Assembly (NCBI RefSeq): GCF_000711735.1
Contig: NZ_JONL01000004.1
Span: forward strand, 62,001 to 126,000
DNA: 64,000 nucleotides
Source: Maridesulfovibrio frigidus DSM 17176
GTDB lineage: Bacteria > Desulfobacterota > Desulfovibrionia > Desulfovibrionales > Desulfovibrionaceae
Reading direction: 5' to 3'
The notes beneath the pieces were generated by a model. The model had not been told where the DNA came from, ran no database searches, and saw only the letters and a program-made list of their open reading frames with translations. A program made the position numbers and the translations under genes. This document shows positions 30,362 to 38,699 of the stretch, piece after piece (position 1 is the stretch's first letter; each line of letters opens with the position of its first letter).

Positions 30362-31867
30362 CTATCTCCTTCTGAGGAAGCTGGTGTTTTCGGAATATTT
30401 TTGAAAGGCGTAATCTTTACGTGTAAATATCATTGAGAATATTGAACATATAAATAGAGTTGCCCAGCCAAACATCATGATGGCAGTGTTGGAGTAACCA
30501 CCGTAATTTGTCTGAATATCACCAATAAAGTTGGTAATAACCATAAATCCGAGCATCGTTGGAACAATGAAGCGCAGGGAAGCTTTCCATGCTCCGCCGA
30601 CTTTGAACTCGGAGGTGCTGTTAATGTGCAGTCGCAGACCTTCAAGATCGCAGAACCATGCGATAAAGATGATCTCAATAAATCCGCCGATTAGAATTCC
30701 AAAGTTGTTTACGAAATGGTCGACAATATCAAGCAACAGAAGTCCGCCACCTGTGGTGAATACTACACTGACTAAGAAACCAACTGCGCAGAATATGGTA
30801 GCGGCTTTTTCGCGACTAGTGTGCAATTTATCAATAATCGCAGAAACCACAGCTTCGGTGATGGATATCATGGAAGATAGTCCGGCTACAACAAGTGCTA
30901 AGAAGAACATAACACCGAAGAAGACCGGAGCAGGCATCAGGTTAATTGCTGTAGGCAGAGTTATGAAGGCCAAGCCAACACCTTTGCCAGCTACTTCACT
31001 AACAGGAACGCCCTGTTGCAGAGCCATGTAACCTAAAACACTGAAGATCATGATACCTGAAAGTATGCTGAATCCACAGTTGATGAATACAGTCATGCAG
31101 GCGTTGTTGGTGATATCTGATTTTTTTGGAAGATAACTAGAGTAGGCCAGCATAATTGCGAAGCCGATGGAGAGGCTGAAGAAAATCTGACCGAATGCGG
31201 CTGCCCATACTTTACCTTTCAGCAGAGCGGAAAAGTCTGGTTTAAATAACCAATTGAGGCCGTCCATGGCACCGGGAAGCATAAGCCCACGAGCGATGAA
31301 TATGAAAACCAGTATGAAAAGGAGTGGCATGAATATTTTGTTAGCTCTTTCAATACCTTTTTTAACTCCGGTAAAAATAGCAAGGAAAGTACAAAACCAT
31401 GCAGTAGCAGTAGCGGCCAGAATGCCCCACTGAATATTCCCGAGATTTGTCGGTGAATTTGTAAGATTTAAGAAATCTCCGTAGAAGAATTCCTTCGGTG
31501 ATGCTCCCCAGCCCTGAGTAAATGCCAGTAGCAAATAGTTCATAGCCCATGCAATTACTACTACATAGTAGGTGTCGATGATGAAGGCGACCGTTACCTG
31601 CCACCATCCAAGCCATTCCCAGCGTTTGGAAATAGAAGAAAATATTTTGGGAGCTGATCCTCTAAATTTTTGCCCAAGCCCAAATTCAAGAATCATGAAT
31701 GGAATACCAGCGGCAAGCATGGCGACAAAATAAGGAATAAGAAACGCTCCGCCTCCGTTTTCATAAACCATGTAAGGAAAGCGCCAAATGTTACCCAGGC
31801 CGATTGCAGATCCTACAGCGGCTAAAATAAAGCCGGACCGTGAACCCCATGTTTCTCTTTTTTCCAT
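30362..31867 (-). CDS. Sodium-dependent NSS-family amino-acid transporter
   Basis: 501 residues from the ATG at 31867, with AAGGAG upstream. A TTG at 31888 would overlap that site. It has about 12 transmembrane helices. The neurotransmitter:sodium symporter signature is clear: WGSRSGFILAAVGSAIGLGNIWRFPYMVYENGGGAFLIPY at the N-terminus, covering sodium and substrate sites of helix 1, with further conserved stretches in helices 6 and 8 (AAFGQIFFSLSIGFAIMLAYSSY). It imports an amino acid with sodium, probably methionine or alanine given the MetS-type gene directly downstream. Confidence 0.93.
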   Translation of the reverse strand: MEKRETWGSRSGFILAAVGSAIGLGNIWRFPYMVYENGGGAFLIPYFVAMLAAGIPFMILEFGLGQKFRGSAPKIFSSISKRWEWLGWWQVTVAFIIDTYYVVVIAWAMNYLLLAFTQGWGASPKEFFYGDFLNLTNSPTNLGNIQWGILAATATAWFCTFLAIFTGVKKGIERANKIFMPLLFILVFIFIARGLMLPGAMDGLNWLFKPDFSALLKGKVWAAAFGQIFFSLSIGFAIMLAYSSYLPKKSDITNNACMTVFINCGFSILSGIMIFSVLGYMALQQGVPVSEVAGKGVGLAFITLPTAINLMPAPVFFGVMFFLALVVAGLSSMISITEAVVSAIIDKLHTSREKAATIFCAVGFLVSVVFTTGGGLLLLDIVDHFVNNFGILIGGFIEIIFIAWFCDLEGLRLHINSTSEFKVGGAWKASLRFIVPTMLGFMVITNFIGDIQTNYGGYSNTAIMMFGWATLFICSIFSMIFTRKDYAFQKYSENTSFLRRR

Positions 31868-32101
31868 TTTAGTTAGAACTCCTTTCAAGAAAAGATAACT
31901 TATTTAGTATATATTCTGCGGAACACGAAAAATTATGTGTATTAAAATGTTAAACGCAAGAATACCGACCCGCATAAAATACAATTAGAGAATTGTCCAT
32001 ACGCTAATAACCTGAGTTTAAAATTGTAAAAACTTGTTTTTCATATGGAGAGGTGCGATTGTTGTTCTGGTAATATATTGATATTTTTAGGAGATTTATA
32101 G

Positions 32102-33421
32102 ATGGCGAAAGAAGTAAAGAGTGGAAGTAAGGAAACCGTAGGTTTTGTATCGGCTGTTTCTATTGGAATAGGTGGTATGGTTGGCGGAGCAATTTTTGCT
32201 GTGCTCGGTCTTTCTGCGGGGCTGGCAAGAGGATCTATGCCGATTGCTTTTCTTGTTGGCGGAATTGTCGCTCTTTCAACTTCTTATTCATATGCAAAGC
32301 TTTCCGTTGCATTTCCGAGTCGCGGCGGGACTGTCTCGTTTATTAATAGAGCGTTCGGACACGGACTATTTTCCGGCAGTTTGAATAATCTTCTTTTGCT
32401 TAGTTATGTAGTGGTTCTGTCGCTCTATGCATATGCTTTTGGAGGTTATGGAGCTAGTTTCTTTCCGGTCGAGGATCAAAAGTTTGCTCAGCACATTCTG
32501 CTCTCTGGTGCACTTATTGGTCTCACTGTTTTAAATATTACCGCAGCTGAAAAAGTATTAAAAACTGAGAATCTTATTAATGCTTTGAAAATGATAATTC
32601 TTTTTATGTTTGTCGGAGCTGCATTTTATACGGGCATTAATTATGAGGCAATGTCTCCTCCCACTTGGGTTCCGCCATTAGAGATGATTGCCGGGGCAAT
32701 GATAATTTTTGTGAATTACGAGGGTTTTGAACTTATTTCAAACGCAGCTCCGGATGTTCCAAATCGTGCTAAAATTTTACCAGCGGCACATTATACATCA
32801 GTAATTGTAGTAGTAGCTCTATACATTTTAATAGCTGTAGCTTGTCTTGGAGTAATGAGCCCTGAAGAGCTTCAATCTTTTTCAGATTACGCATTGGCCG
32901 CTGCAGCGCGCAAAGTTTGCGGTGCGACTGGATTTACCATGATCGCTGTTGCCGCACTTCTTGCTACCGCTTCCGCTATAAACGCTACTTTTTATTGTGC
33001 TTCCAGAATTACCTATACAATGGCTGAGGAAGATGAGGCCCCCCATTTTCTGGAAAACATGTTCATGGGGCAACCTGTACTAGGGTTAATCCTTATTTCA
33101 ACATGTACATTGTTTATTGCGAATCTTGTTGATCTGCGGGCTATTTCGACCATGGCAAGTTCCGGCTTTTTGTTGGTATTTGCTGCAGTGAACGCAGCCA
33201 ATATCAAGCTTGCTGAAAAAACAGGAAGCAGTAAAATAATATCTGGTATCGCCTTTTTGCTTTGCATCGGAGCGCTGGTTTCCATTTGTCTGCAAGTTTG
33301 GTCTGATCCAGTAAATAGACATCATCTTTGGGTGTTGGCAGGTATGTTCGGGATTTCATGTGGATTGGAAGTAATTTATAGATTTTTCACTTCAAGAAGG
33401 AAGGTTTGTGATGTCAGCTAA
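32102..33421 (+). CDS. APC-superfamily amino-acid permease
   Basis: 439 residues with about 12 transmembrane helices. The first helix has the unwound GIGGMVGGAIFAVLG motif used by APC permeases for substrate amino and carboxyl groups, and helix 6 has IFVNYEGFELISNAAPDVPN. The substrate cannot be assigned. The start has AGGAGA six bases upstream. Its last 11 bases overlap the phosphatase gene, so the two are coupled, an unusual pairing of a membrane permease and an exported phosphatase. Confidence 0.88.
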   Translation: MAKEVKSGSKETVGFVSAVSIGIGGMVGGAIFAVLGLSAGLARGSMPIAFLVGGIVALSTSYSYAKLSVAFPSRGGTVSFINRAFGHGLFSGSLNNLLLLSYVVVLSLYAYAFGGYGASFFPVEDQKFAQHILLSGALIGLTVLNITAAEKVLKTENLINALKMIILFMFVGAAFYTGINYEAMSPPTWVPPLEMIAGAMIIFVNYEGFELISNAAPDVPNRAKILPAAHYTSVIVVVALYILIAVACLGVMSPEELQSFSDYALAAAARKVCGATGFTMIAVAALLATASAINATFYCASRITYTMAEEDEAPHFLENMFMGQPVLGLILISTCTLFIANLVDLRAISTMASSGFLLVFAAVNAANIKLAEKTGSSKIISGIAFLLCIGALVSICLQVWSDPVNRHHLWVLAGMFGISCGLEVIYRFFTSRRKVCDVS

Positions 33422-34364
33422 AATATTTTTCCCAATTAAGACCCGAATATTGGATGATATATTTAAGCTGATATTGGCTTCTTTTGTAATTTTATTGATA
33501 TTTAATTCAAACTCATTCGCCGATGATTCCGTTTTAATTCTTGATGCTCCGGCTGTAGAAAATCTCCCTCGAAATTTTCGCACCTCAGCTTTTCCATTTA
33601 AAAATAGTACAGATTCGCCTTCGCGGACCGGGCTGGACACTCTTAAAATATCCGGTAGCGGTCAGTTTTCAGCAGATCAGTTTGATGTGATGCGCAGCAA
33701 CCTTCCTGCCACTGTTACTGTGGTGGATTTGCGACAGGAATTCCATGGCAACCTTAACGGGGCAGCGGTTTGTTGGTTCAGCTATCGGGATTCCGGAAAC
33801 AAGGGACTTGATTCAGCGCAAGTTACTAGCGGCGAGCAGGAAGCCTTGTCTTTACTTGGTGCGCAAAAAGAAATTCAGCTCGGCATGAATATTATTAAAA
33901 ATGATGATGGCGGGTTCAAAGTTGATAAAAAATATCAGTTAAAGCCGCATACGGTCTATTCTGAACATGAATTGATGGGGGCACGCGGAGTAGGTTATAT
34001 CAGGATAGCTTGTACGGACCACCTGAGACCGCCTGATGTTGCTGTAGAAAGGTTTGTAAAATTTGTACGTAATCTGAAATCTGATGTCTGGTTACATTTT
34101 CACTGCCGTGCAGGAAAAGGGCGCACAACGACCTTTATGCTTATGTATGATATGCTTAGAAATGCGAATAAGCTTGATTTAGGAACGCTGGCTGCTCGTC
34201 AAAAAATGATCGGAGGGTCAGGTTTGCTGGGAAAAGTTTCTACTGATAAAGAATGGAAAATTGAGATTGGCCATGAAAGGCAGAATTTTATCCGCAAATT
34301 TTATGATTACGCAAAGGCCAATCCAAACGGCTTACCGATGACTTGGCTAGAATGGCAGAAGTAA
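33411..34364 (+). CDS. Exported PTP-like phosphatase (phytase-like)
   Basis: 317 residues. An N-terminal hydrophobic segment (about residues 20-36, ILASFVILLIF) followed by NSNSFADD reads as a signal peptide. The catalytic P-loop is HCRAGKGRTT with cysteine near residue 232. DLRQEFHGNLNG (about 105) and ACTDHLRPPD (about 200) supply the general-acid and conserved regions of the PTP-like inositol polyphosphatase (phytase) group. These enzymes release phosphate stepwise from inositol hexaphosphate, and some are virulence effectors. I start at the ATG at 33411, which has AAGGAAGG upstream. It overlaps the permease gene by 11 bases. Confidence 0.82.
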   Translation: MSAKIFFPIKTRILDDIFKLILASFVILLIFNSNSFADDSVLILDAPAVENLPRNFRTSAFPFKNSTDSPSRTGLDTLKISGSGQFSADQFDVMRSNLPATVTVVDLRQEFHGNLNGAAVCWFSYRDSGNKGLDSAQVTSGEQEALSLLGAQKEIQLGMNIIKNDDGGFKVDKKYQLKPHTVYSEHELMGARGVGYIRIACTDHLRPPDVAVERFVKFVRNLKSDVWLHFHCRAGKGRTTTFMLMYDMLRNANKLDLGTLAARQKMIGGSGLLGKVSTDKEWKIEIGHERQNFIRKFYDYAKANPNGLPMTWLEWQK

Positions 34365-34412
34365 CCGTTGGTTGTGGTAAGTTATTCACCAGATTTTTAA
34401 GGAGCAATAATC

Positions 34413-34772
34413 ATGGCAAATATTCTGGTTCTTGATGACGTCATAGACGCTGGAATTCTTCTTAAACGAATTCTTGAGCGTAAAGGGCATGAGGTTGCGG
34501 TTTTTTCTGAGGAAGAAGAGGCAATAAGCTATGTCGCGACCAATAAAGTTGATTTGGCCATTTTAGATATTAAGCTCAAGAAGATGACCGGAGTGGAAGT
34601 TCTTGAACTTATGAAAGAAAAAGCACCGGATATTAAAGTGATTATGCTCACTGGTTACCCTACTCTTGAAACTGCGCGTGCTTCAGTCAAGCACGGTGCT
34701 AATGAGTATTGCGTTAAGCCTATCGATAAAGAAGAGCTTGAATCGAAGGTTGCGGAAGTTTTAGGTAAATAG
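34413..34772 (+). CDS. Stand-alone receiver-domain response regulator
   Basis: 119 residues consisting of a single CheY-like receiver domain. The acidic pair is DD at 8-9, the phosphorylation site is Asp52 in LAILDIKL, the switch threonine is in MLTGYP near 79, and the lysine is in VKPID near 103. With no output domain it must act through protein contact or in a phosphorelay. The cognate kinase is not nearby. AAGGAG lies upstream, and a strong terminator follows 50 bases after the stop. Confidence 0.9.
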   Translation: MANILVLDDVIDAGILLKRILERKGHEVAVFSEEEEAISYVATNKVDLAILDIKLKKMTGVEVLELMKEKAPDIKVIMLTGYPTLETARASVKHGANEYCVKPIDKEELESKVAEVLGK

Positions 34773-34820
34773 TTTTTATAAAGTTTTTTTGTCTGCGCTA
34801 TCCACTATTTTATTTTATGA

Positions 34821-34858
34821 AAAAACGGCCTGAAAGGTTTTCCTTTCAAGCCGTTTCA
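34821..34858. terminator. Bidirectional terminator
   Basis: AAACGGC-TGAAAGG / CCTTTCA-GCCGTTT hairpin with one mismatch (34823-34856), between the convergent receiver gene and nitroreductase gene. Confidence 0.88.
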
Positions 34859-34886
34859 TTTTGCTATTTGATAAGGTGGATTATGT

Positions 34887-35429
34887 CTAGAATTTGTCAG
34901 TGTGTACAAAAGATGCGAATGGCTTATGCTTAGGCATAGCTCCTTTCTGGTTGCGATACCCCATAGGGATTATGCTGACTATTTCTGTGCCTTCAGGGAC
35001 ATTAAGAATTTCATTGCACTTATTGTGATCGAACCAGCCTACGACAACAGTTCCAAGCCCTAGTGAATGAGCCGCTAAGCATAAATTTTGTGTCATGAGA
35101 CCTAGGTCATACATGTACCAATCTGCATGGATGGTCGGCATTGAGTCCCCAATCATCCCTGATGTTCCTTTTTTGGCGCACAGAGCAAAAAGCACTGGAG
35201 CATCAACGGTGGCACGGTAGGCTGGGTTTTGCTTTGGCAAAGTTGCTTGCAACTGTTCTCTAATTTCAGGATCAACAACATTCACCACTTCCCAGCACTG
35301 AGTATTCGCCCATGACTGAGTGCTTTCCATGACCTTATATAGCTGCTCAAGAGTTTCATCGGTAACTGTTTCATCGGTATATTTTCTGATTGTGCGGCGT
35401 TCAAACATGTTATTTATTACTTCGTTCAT
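34887..35429 (-). CDS. Nitroreductase-family protein (LysR-linked)
   Basis: 180 residues of the FMN nitroreductase fold. The N-terminal FERRTIRKYTDETVTDE contains the FMN phosphate arginines, QSWANTQCWEVVNV (about residue 38) corresponds to the usual PSAxNxQPW, and GLGTVVVGWF with IIPMGYR lies near 125-160. It is likely an NAD(P)H-dependent reductase of quinones, nitro compounds or enals. It is divergent from a LysR regulator, the common arrangement in which the regulator controls the reductase, with several TGAC/GTCA half-sites in between. Confidence 0.88.
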   Translation of the reverse strand: MNEVINNMFERRTIRKYTDETVTDETLEQLYKVMESTQSWANTQCWEVVNVVDPEIREQLQATLPKQNPAYRATVDAPVLFALCAKKGTSGMIGDSMPTIHADWYMYDLGLMTQNLCLAAHSLGLGTVVVGWFDHNKCNEILNVPEGTEIVSIIPMGYRNQKGAMPKHKPFASFVHTDKF

Positions 35430-35521
35430 TTTTTTCTCCGATATAAAAAAGTTGATTTATTACTAAGTCAAATGCGCGACTCGTGCAGATTACTTAGAAA
35501 CTATTTAAGTCCAATTCACTC

Positions 35522-35577
35522 ATGACGCAAATTAATAGTTGTCATCTTTAGTATGACTTATTATCATGCTGCATGAC
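35522..35577. promoter_or_regulatory. Candidate LysR operator array
   Basis: ATGAC (35522) pairs with GTCAT (35541), and ATGAC (35553), TCAT (35564) and ATGAC (35573) follow at roughly 10-base intervals. The array overlaps the start of the LysR gene, as expected for autoregulated LysR operators. Confidence 0.45.
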
Positions 35578-36454
35578 ATCAATACTACTTGAAATAGATA
35601 TGCTTCGTTGTTTTGTAGCTGTTGCGCAGACTGAAAGTTTTACCAAAGCTGGTGAAACAATTGGTTTAACTCAATCAGGCGTAAGCGTTAAAATAAAAAG
35701 GCTTGAGGATAAATTGGGGAGTTCTGTGTTTTACAGAACTCGCAAAAATCTTTCTCTCACATTAGAGGGCGAGGTGTTGATGAAGTATGCCCGGAGGATA
35801 TTGGCAGACCATGATGAAGCGGTTTTACGTCTGTGCGAGCCAAAGGTTTCTGGTAACTTAAGGGTTGGCTTGGCAGAATATTTTATTCCTGATTTGCTCC
35901 CGACATTGCTCAGCAAGTTTAGAAAATATTATCCGGCAGTTCATCTTGAAGTTAAAACTGGATTCGGAATTAACCTTATTCCACTTTACGAGCGTGGAGA
36001 ATTAGATCTGGTTGTGGCCGGAGCGGGACCTAAATCAAGTCCAAACCGTATTATAGCGCAAGAACCGTTGGTATGGGTAAGCGGGCGGGATATTGAATTA
36101 CCGGAAAGAGATCCTGTGCCTCTTGCTTTGCTGCCTGCCCCGTGTGGTTTTCGTAAGGTGGCGATTGACATGTTGGAACAATCAGGCCGCGACTGGGAAG
36201 TGTTGTTTACCGGAACGTCAGTTCACAGCATTCAAGCTGCGGTTCAAGCTGGAATGGGATTTTCTGTACTTCCTTTGGGGGCTTTGGGTAGTGAAGTTCG
36301 TCAGGCTCCGCTTAGTTACGGGTTTCCAACCTTGCCTGTACATACTCTTTCACTTTTTACTGATGATGAGCAGAAAGTCCCTGCAAAAGAGTTATTTATT
36401 GAGTATTTAGAGTATGAAATAAGAAAAAAGCAACATAAATACAGCAATTATTAG
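35573..36454 (+). CDS. LysR-family transcriptional regulator
   Basis: 293 residues. The N-terminal winged helix-turn-helix is clear (DMLRCFVAVAQTESFTKAGETIGLTQSGVSVKIKRLEDKLG). The C-terminal effector-binding domain is of the periplasmic-binding type (GNLRVGLAEYFIPDLLPTLLSKFRKYYP at about 95, and AAVQAGMGFSVLPLG near 225). It faces the nitroreductase gene across 143 bases and probably controls it. The effector is unknown. No obvious ribosome-binding site precedes the ATG at 35573. Confidence 0.92.
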   Translation: MTSILLEIDMLRCFVAVAQTESFTKAGETIGLTQSGVSVKIKRLEDKLGSSVFYRTRKNLSLTLEGEVLMKYARRILADHDEAVLRLCEPKVSGNLRVGLAEYFIPDLLPTLLSKFRKYYPAVHLEVKTGFGINLIPLYERGELDLVVAGAGPKSSPNRIIAQEPLVWVSGRDIELPERDPVPLALLPAPCGFRKVAIDMLEQSGRDWEVLFTGTSVHSIQAAVQAGMGFSVLPLGALGSEVRQAPLSYGFPTLPVHTLSLFTDDEQKVPAKELFIEYLEYEIRKKQHKYSNY

Positions 36455-36644
36455 CAGCCGTTTTTTTTAAATCAATACCAGTTTATAGTTTTTTTTCAAA
36501 AATAGAACTTGAGTTGACTAACTAAATTTGCTTTTTATAAGCTGCTTTAGGATATTAATTTTTAGTCAGAACAATTTTTAGTGATAAATATAATTTAGTG
36601 GCGGTGAATATACCGTGTTTTACTTATGAAAAAAAGGAGTTTAA

Positions 36645-37568
36645 ATGTCTAATCTTTCTATACTTTTCCCCGGCCAAGGATCACAGGAACTAGAAATGGG
36701 TCGTGATCTCGCAGAGTCATGGGCGCCTGCGATGGATTTGTGGAAATTTGCTGAAGCTGAGAGCGGACAAGCTCTTAGAGAAATTTATTGGGCGGGTTCT
36801 CCAGCTGATATGGCAAAAACTGATGCTCTTCAGCCTGCGCTCACAGTAGTAAACCTATCTATCTGGCTTTACCTCAAAGATAGTATTAAACCTATCGCAA
36901 CAGCAGGGCACAGCCTTGGCGAGTTTGCGTCTTTAGGTGCATCTGGAATTCTTAGCATTAAAGATACTTTAAAAGCGGTATCCCTTCGCGGTAAGCTTAT
37001 GTCACAGGTTGCAAATGCAGATCACGGCATGGCTGCTGTTCTTAAACTTGCTCAGAGTGATGTTGAAGAAGCTGTAGAAGTTGCCATAAGTGAATCAGGC
37101 AAAGAGCTTCGAATTGCAAATTACAATTCCCCTGCTCAGTACGTAATCAGCGGTGAAAAAGCAGCTCTTGATGCTGCCGGAGCCGTGATTAAAGGGAAAA
37201 AAGGCCGCGCCATTCTTTTACCTGTAAGCGGAGCATTTCACAGCCCACTAATTCAGGAAGCTGCGGATGAATTCGCTGGATACTTACAGAAAATGGACTG
37301 GAACAGCCCCGCATTCCCTGTATATTTCAACGCGACTGCTGCTACTGAAAAGAATGCCGAAAAAATTAAAGAAATCATGTGTTCGCAGATGACTTCATCT
37401 GTGCGCTGGATTGAAATTATTGCTAACCAGTATGAAGCCGGAGCAACAAGCTTCTTGGAGCTAGGGCCTAAAGGTGTTCTGACTAAGCTTCTTGTCGCTA
37501 ACCTTAAGGGTAAGGATTACGAAGGCAAAGGTATTGGCAACCTTGAGCAGGCTCGGGAAGTGAAATAG
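36645..37568 (+). CDS. fabD: Malonyl-CoA:ACP transacylase
   Basis: 307 residues, normal FabD length. FPGQGSQ at residues 8-14 is the N-terminal oxyanion motif, GHSLGEFASLGA near 88 holds the nucleophilic serine, and VSGAFHSPLI near 198 holds the catalytic histidine. It transfers malonyl groups to acyl carrier protein for fatty-acid synthesis. The gene is separated from other fab genes, with its own AAAGGAG and a strong terminator, so it is a single transcription unit. Confidence 0.94.
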   Translation: MSNLSILFPGQGSQELEMGRDLAESWAPAMDLWKFAEAESGQALREIYWAGSPADMAKTDALQPALTVVNLSIWLYLKDSIKPIATAGHSLGEFASLGASGILSIKDTLKAVSLRGKLMSQVANADHGMAAVLKLAQSDVEEAVEVAISESGKELRIANYNSPAQYVISGEKAALDAAGAVIKGKKGRAILLPVSGAFHSPLIQEAADEFAGYLQKMDWNSPAFPVYFNATAATEKNAEKIKEIMCSQMTSSVRWIEIIANQYEAGATSFLELGPKGVLTKLLVANLKGKDYEGKGIGNLEQAREVK

Positions 37569-37590
37569 TTTAAAAGTTAATTAACATTAA

Positions 37591-37628
37591 AAAGGGGTAG
37601 ATCTGGAATTCCAGTTCTACCCCTTTTT
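37591..37628. terminator. Bidirectional terminator after fabD
   Basis: AAAGGGGTAGA and TTCTACCCCTTT (37591-37627) enclose the palindrome CTGGAATTCCAG, giving a long stem with a T run. It separates fabD from the convergent small gene. Confidence 0.9.
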
Positions 37629-37646
37629 TTATAGTTCTGACGCTAA

Positions 37647-37916
37647 TTATACCTTACAGGCCTCACTTCCTGAGCAGTATGCGTCTATGAATCCCATTAA
37701 TTGGTGTCCGAAATAGACACACTTTTCACCTTCAATGCACCTTAAGGCATCCGCGTTCTCAATGTGGGTGGACAGAGTTTGCTCGCCCTTGGTCATAGTA
37801 ACTAACCATTCATTCTTTTCATCACTGAATTCTGTTGAAATTTTAATCCCGAACTTGTTGATTTCAGGGTAAAGCTCAGTAATCTTTTCTTGTATTTGTG
37901 AACCTACAGTACTCAT
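37647..37916 (-). CDS. Small cytoplasmic protein of unknown function
   Basis: 89 residues, starting MSTVGSQIQEKITELYPEI. I use this start because GGAGG sits five bases upstream; the alternative ATG 12 bases earlier overlaps that ribosome-binding site. The protein is acidic, with three cysteines in the last third (LRCIEGEKCVYFG and YCSGSEACKV) that could bind metal. I do not recognise a family. A TTGATG-N12-CATCAA inverted repeat lies 18-41 bases upstream of the start. Confidence 0.65.
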   Translation of the reverse strand: MSTVGSQIQEKITELYPEINKFGIKISTEFSDEKNEWLVTMTKGEQTLSTHIENADALRCIEGEKCVYFGHQLMGFIDAYCSGSEACKV

Positions 37917-38261
37917 AAGCACCTCCATTATGTTTGATGTTGAACGTGGAGCATCAATCTTATTTGTAAAATGTTGTTAGTGACTGAATAATATAACAAT
38001 CGTGCGTCAGGTCAAGAATAATCTAATAAAATTACTGCTTACGAACTCTTGCTGCTATATTAGATGCTTACAAAACTGTGGATAGGATGTGGTGTTTTAG
38101 AATCATATTTTTAATTTTATCAAGCTGTGTTATTAATGAAAAGTGTAAGCTGTTTACCTGTATCCGTGATTTTTAGTGTGAACAGTTGATGACAGCTTTA
38201 TTCAAAAGAGATATTTAGTTTTTAAATAAATCGATTAAATTTGAACCATTTGGAGTTTATT
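37917..38261. promoter_or_regulatory. Divergent regulatory region with a TTGATG/CATCAA repeat
   Basis: 345 AT-rich bases between the small unknown gene (minus) and the ferredoxin-AOR operon (plus). TTGATG (37934-37939) and CATCAA (37952-37957) form a perfect 6-bp inverted repeat with a 12-base spacer, a possible operator. The rest shows no gene. Confidence 0.4.
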
Positions 38262-38699
38262 ATGAAAACCTTGACCGCTTCTCGCATGGAGCGTTGCATA
38301 GGATGCCATTCCTGTTCCTTTGCATGTGCCCGGCAAGTTCATAAGCTGTTGTCATGGAATACTGCAGGCATCAGAATATCTTCTTCCGGTGGTTTATCCA
38401 CTGGATTTGTAGCAAAAGTGTGCCTCGCCTGTGACCCTGCACCCTGCGCAAAAGATTGCCCTACCGGTGCAATGAAAGCCCGTAAAAAGGGTGGCGGAGT
38501 TTTACATAAAAAAGATTTATGCATCCGCTGCGGAAAGTGTGCAGAAGCTTGTCCAGTCGATGCTATATATTTAGACCTTAAAGGTCGTCCTTTCGTCTGT
38601 ATTCATTGTGGAAGATGCGTAAAATATTGCCCTCATGAGTGTCTTGAAATGATTGAATCAGAGAGCACGAAAAGAGCAAAGAAGGAGGACGCATTATGA
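38262..38699 (+). CDS. Four-cluster ferredoxin subunit of the aldehyde oxidoreductase
   Basis: 145 residues from the ATG preceded by TTGGAG. An upstream TTG would place that site inside the gene. Four cysteine clusters are visible: CIGCHSCSFACA near 13, CLACDPAPCAKDCP near 52, CIRCGKCAEACP near 87 and CIHCGRCVKYCP near 115, giving up to four [4Fe-4S] centres as in HycB/DmsB-type subunits. It overlaps the aldehyde oxidoreductase start (ATGA) and should carry electrons to or from that enzyme in the cytoplasm. Confidence 0.9.
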   Translation: MKTLTASRMERCIGCHSCSFACARQVHKLLSWNTAGIRISSSGGLSTGFVAKVCLACDPAPCAKDCPTGAMKARKKGGGVLHKKDLCIRCGKCAEACPVDAIYLDLKGRPFVCIHCGRCVKYCPHECLEMIESESTKRAKKEDAL

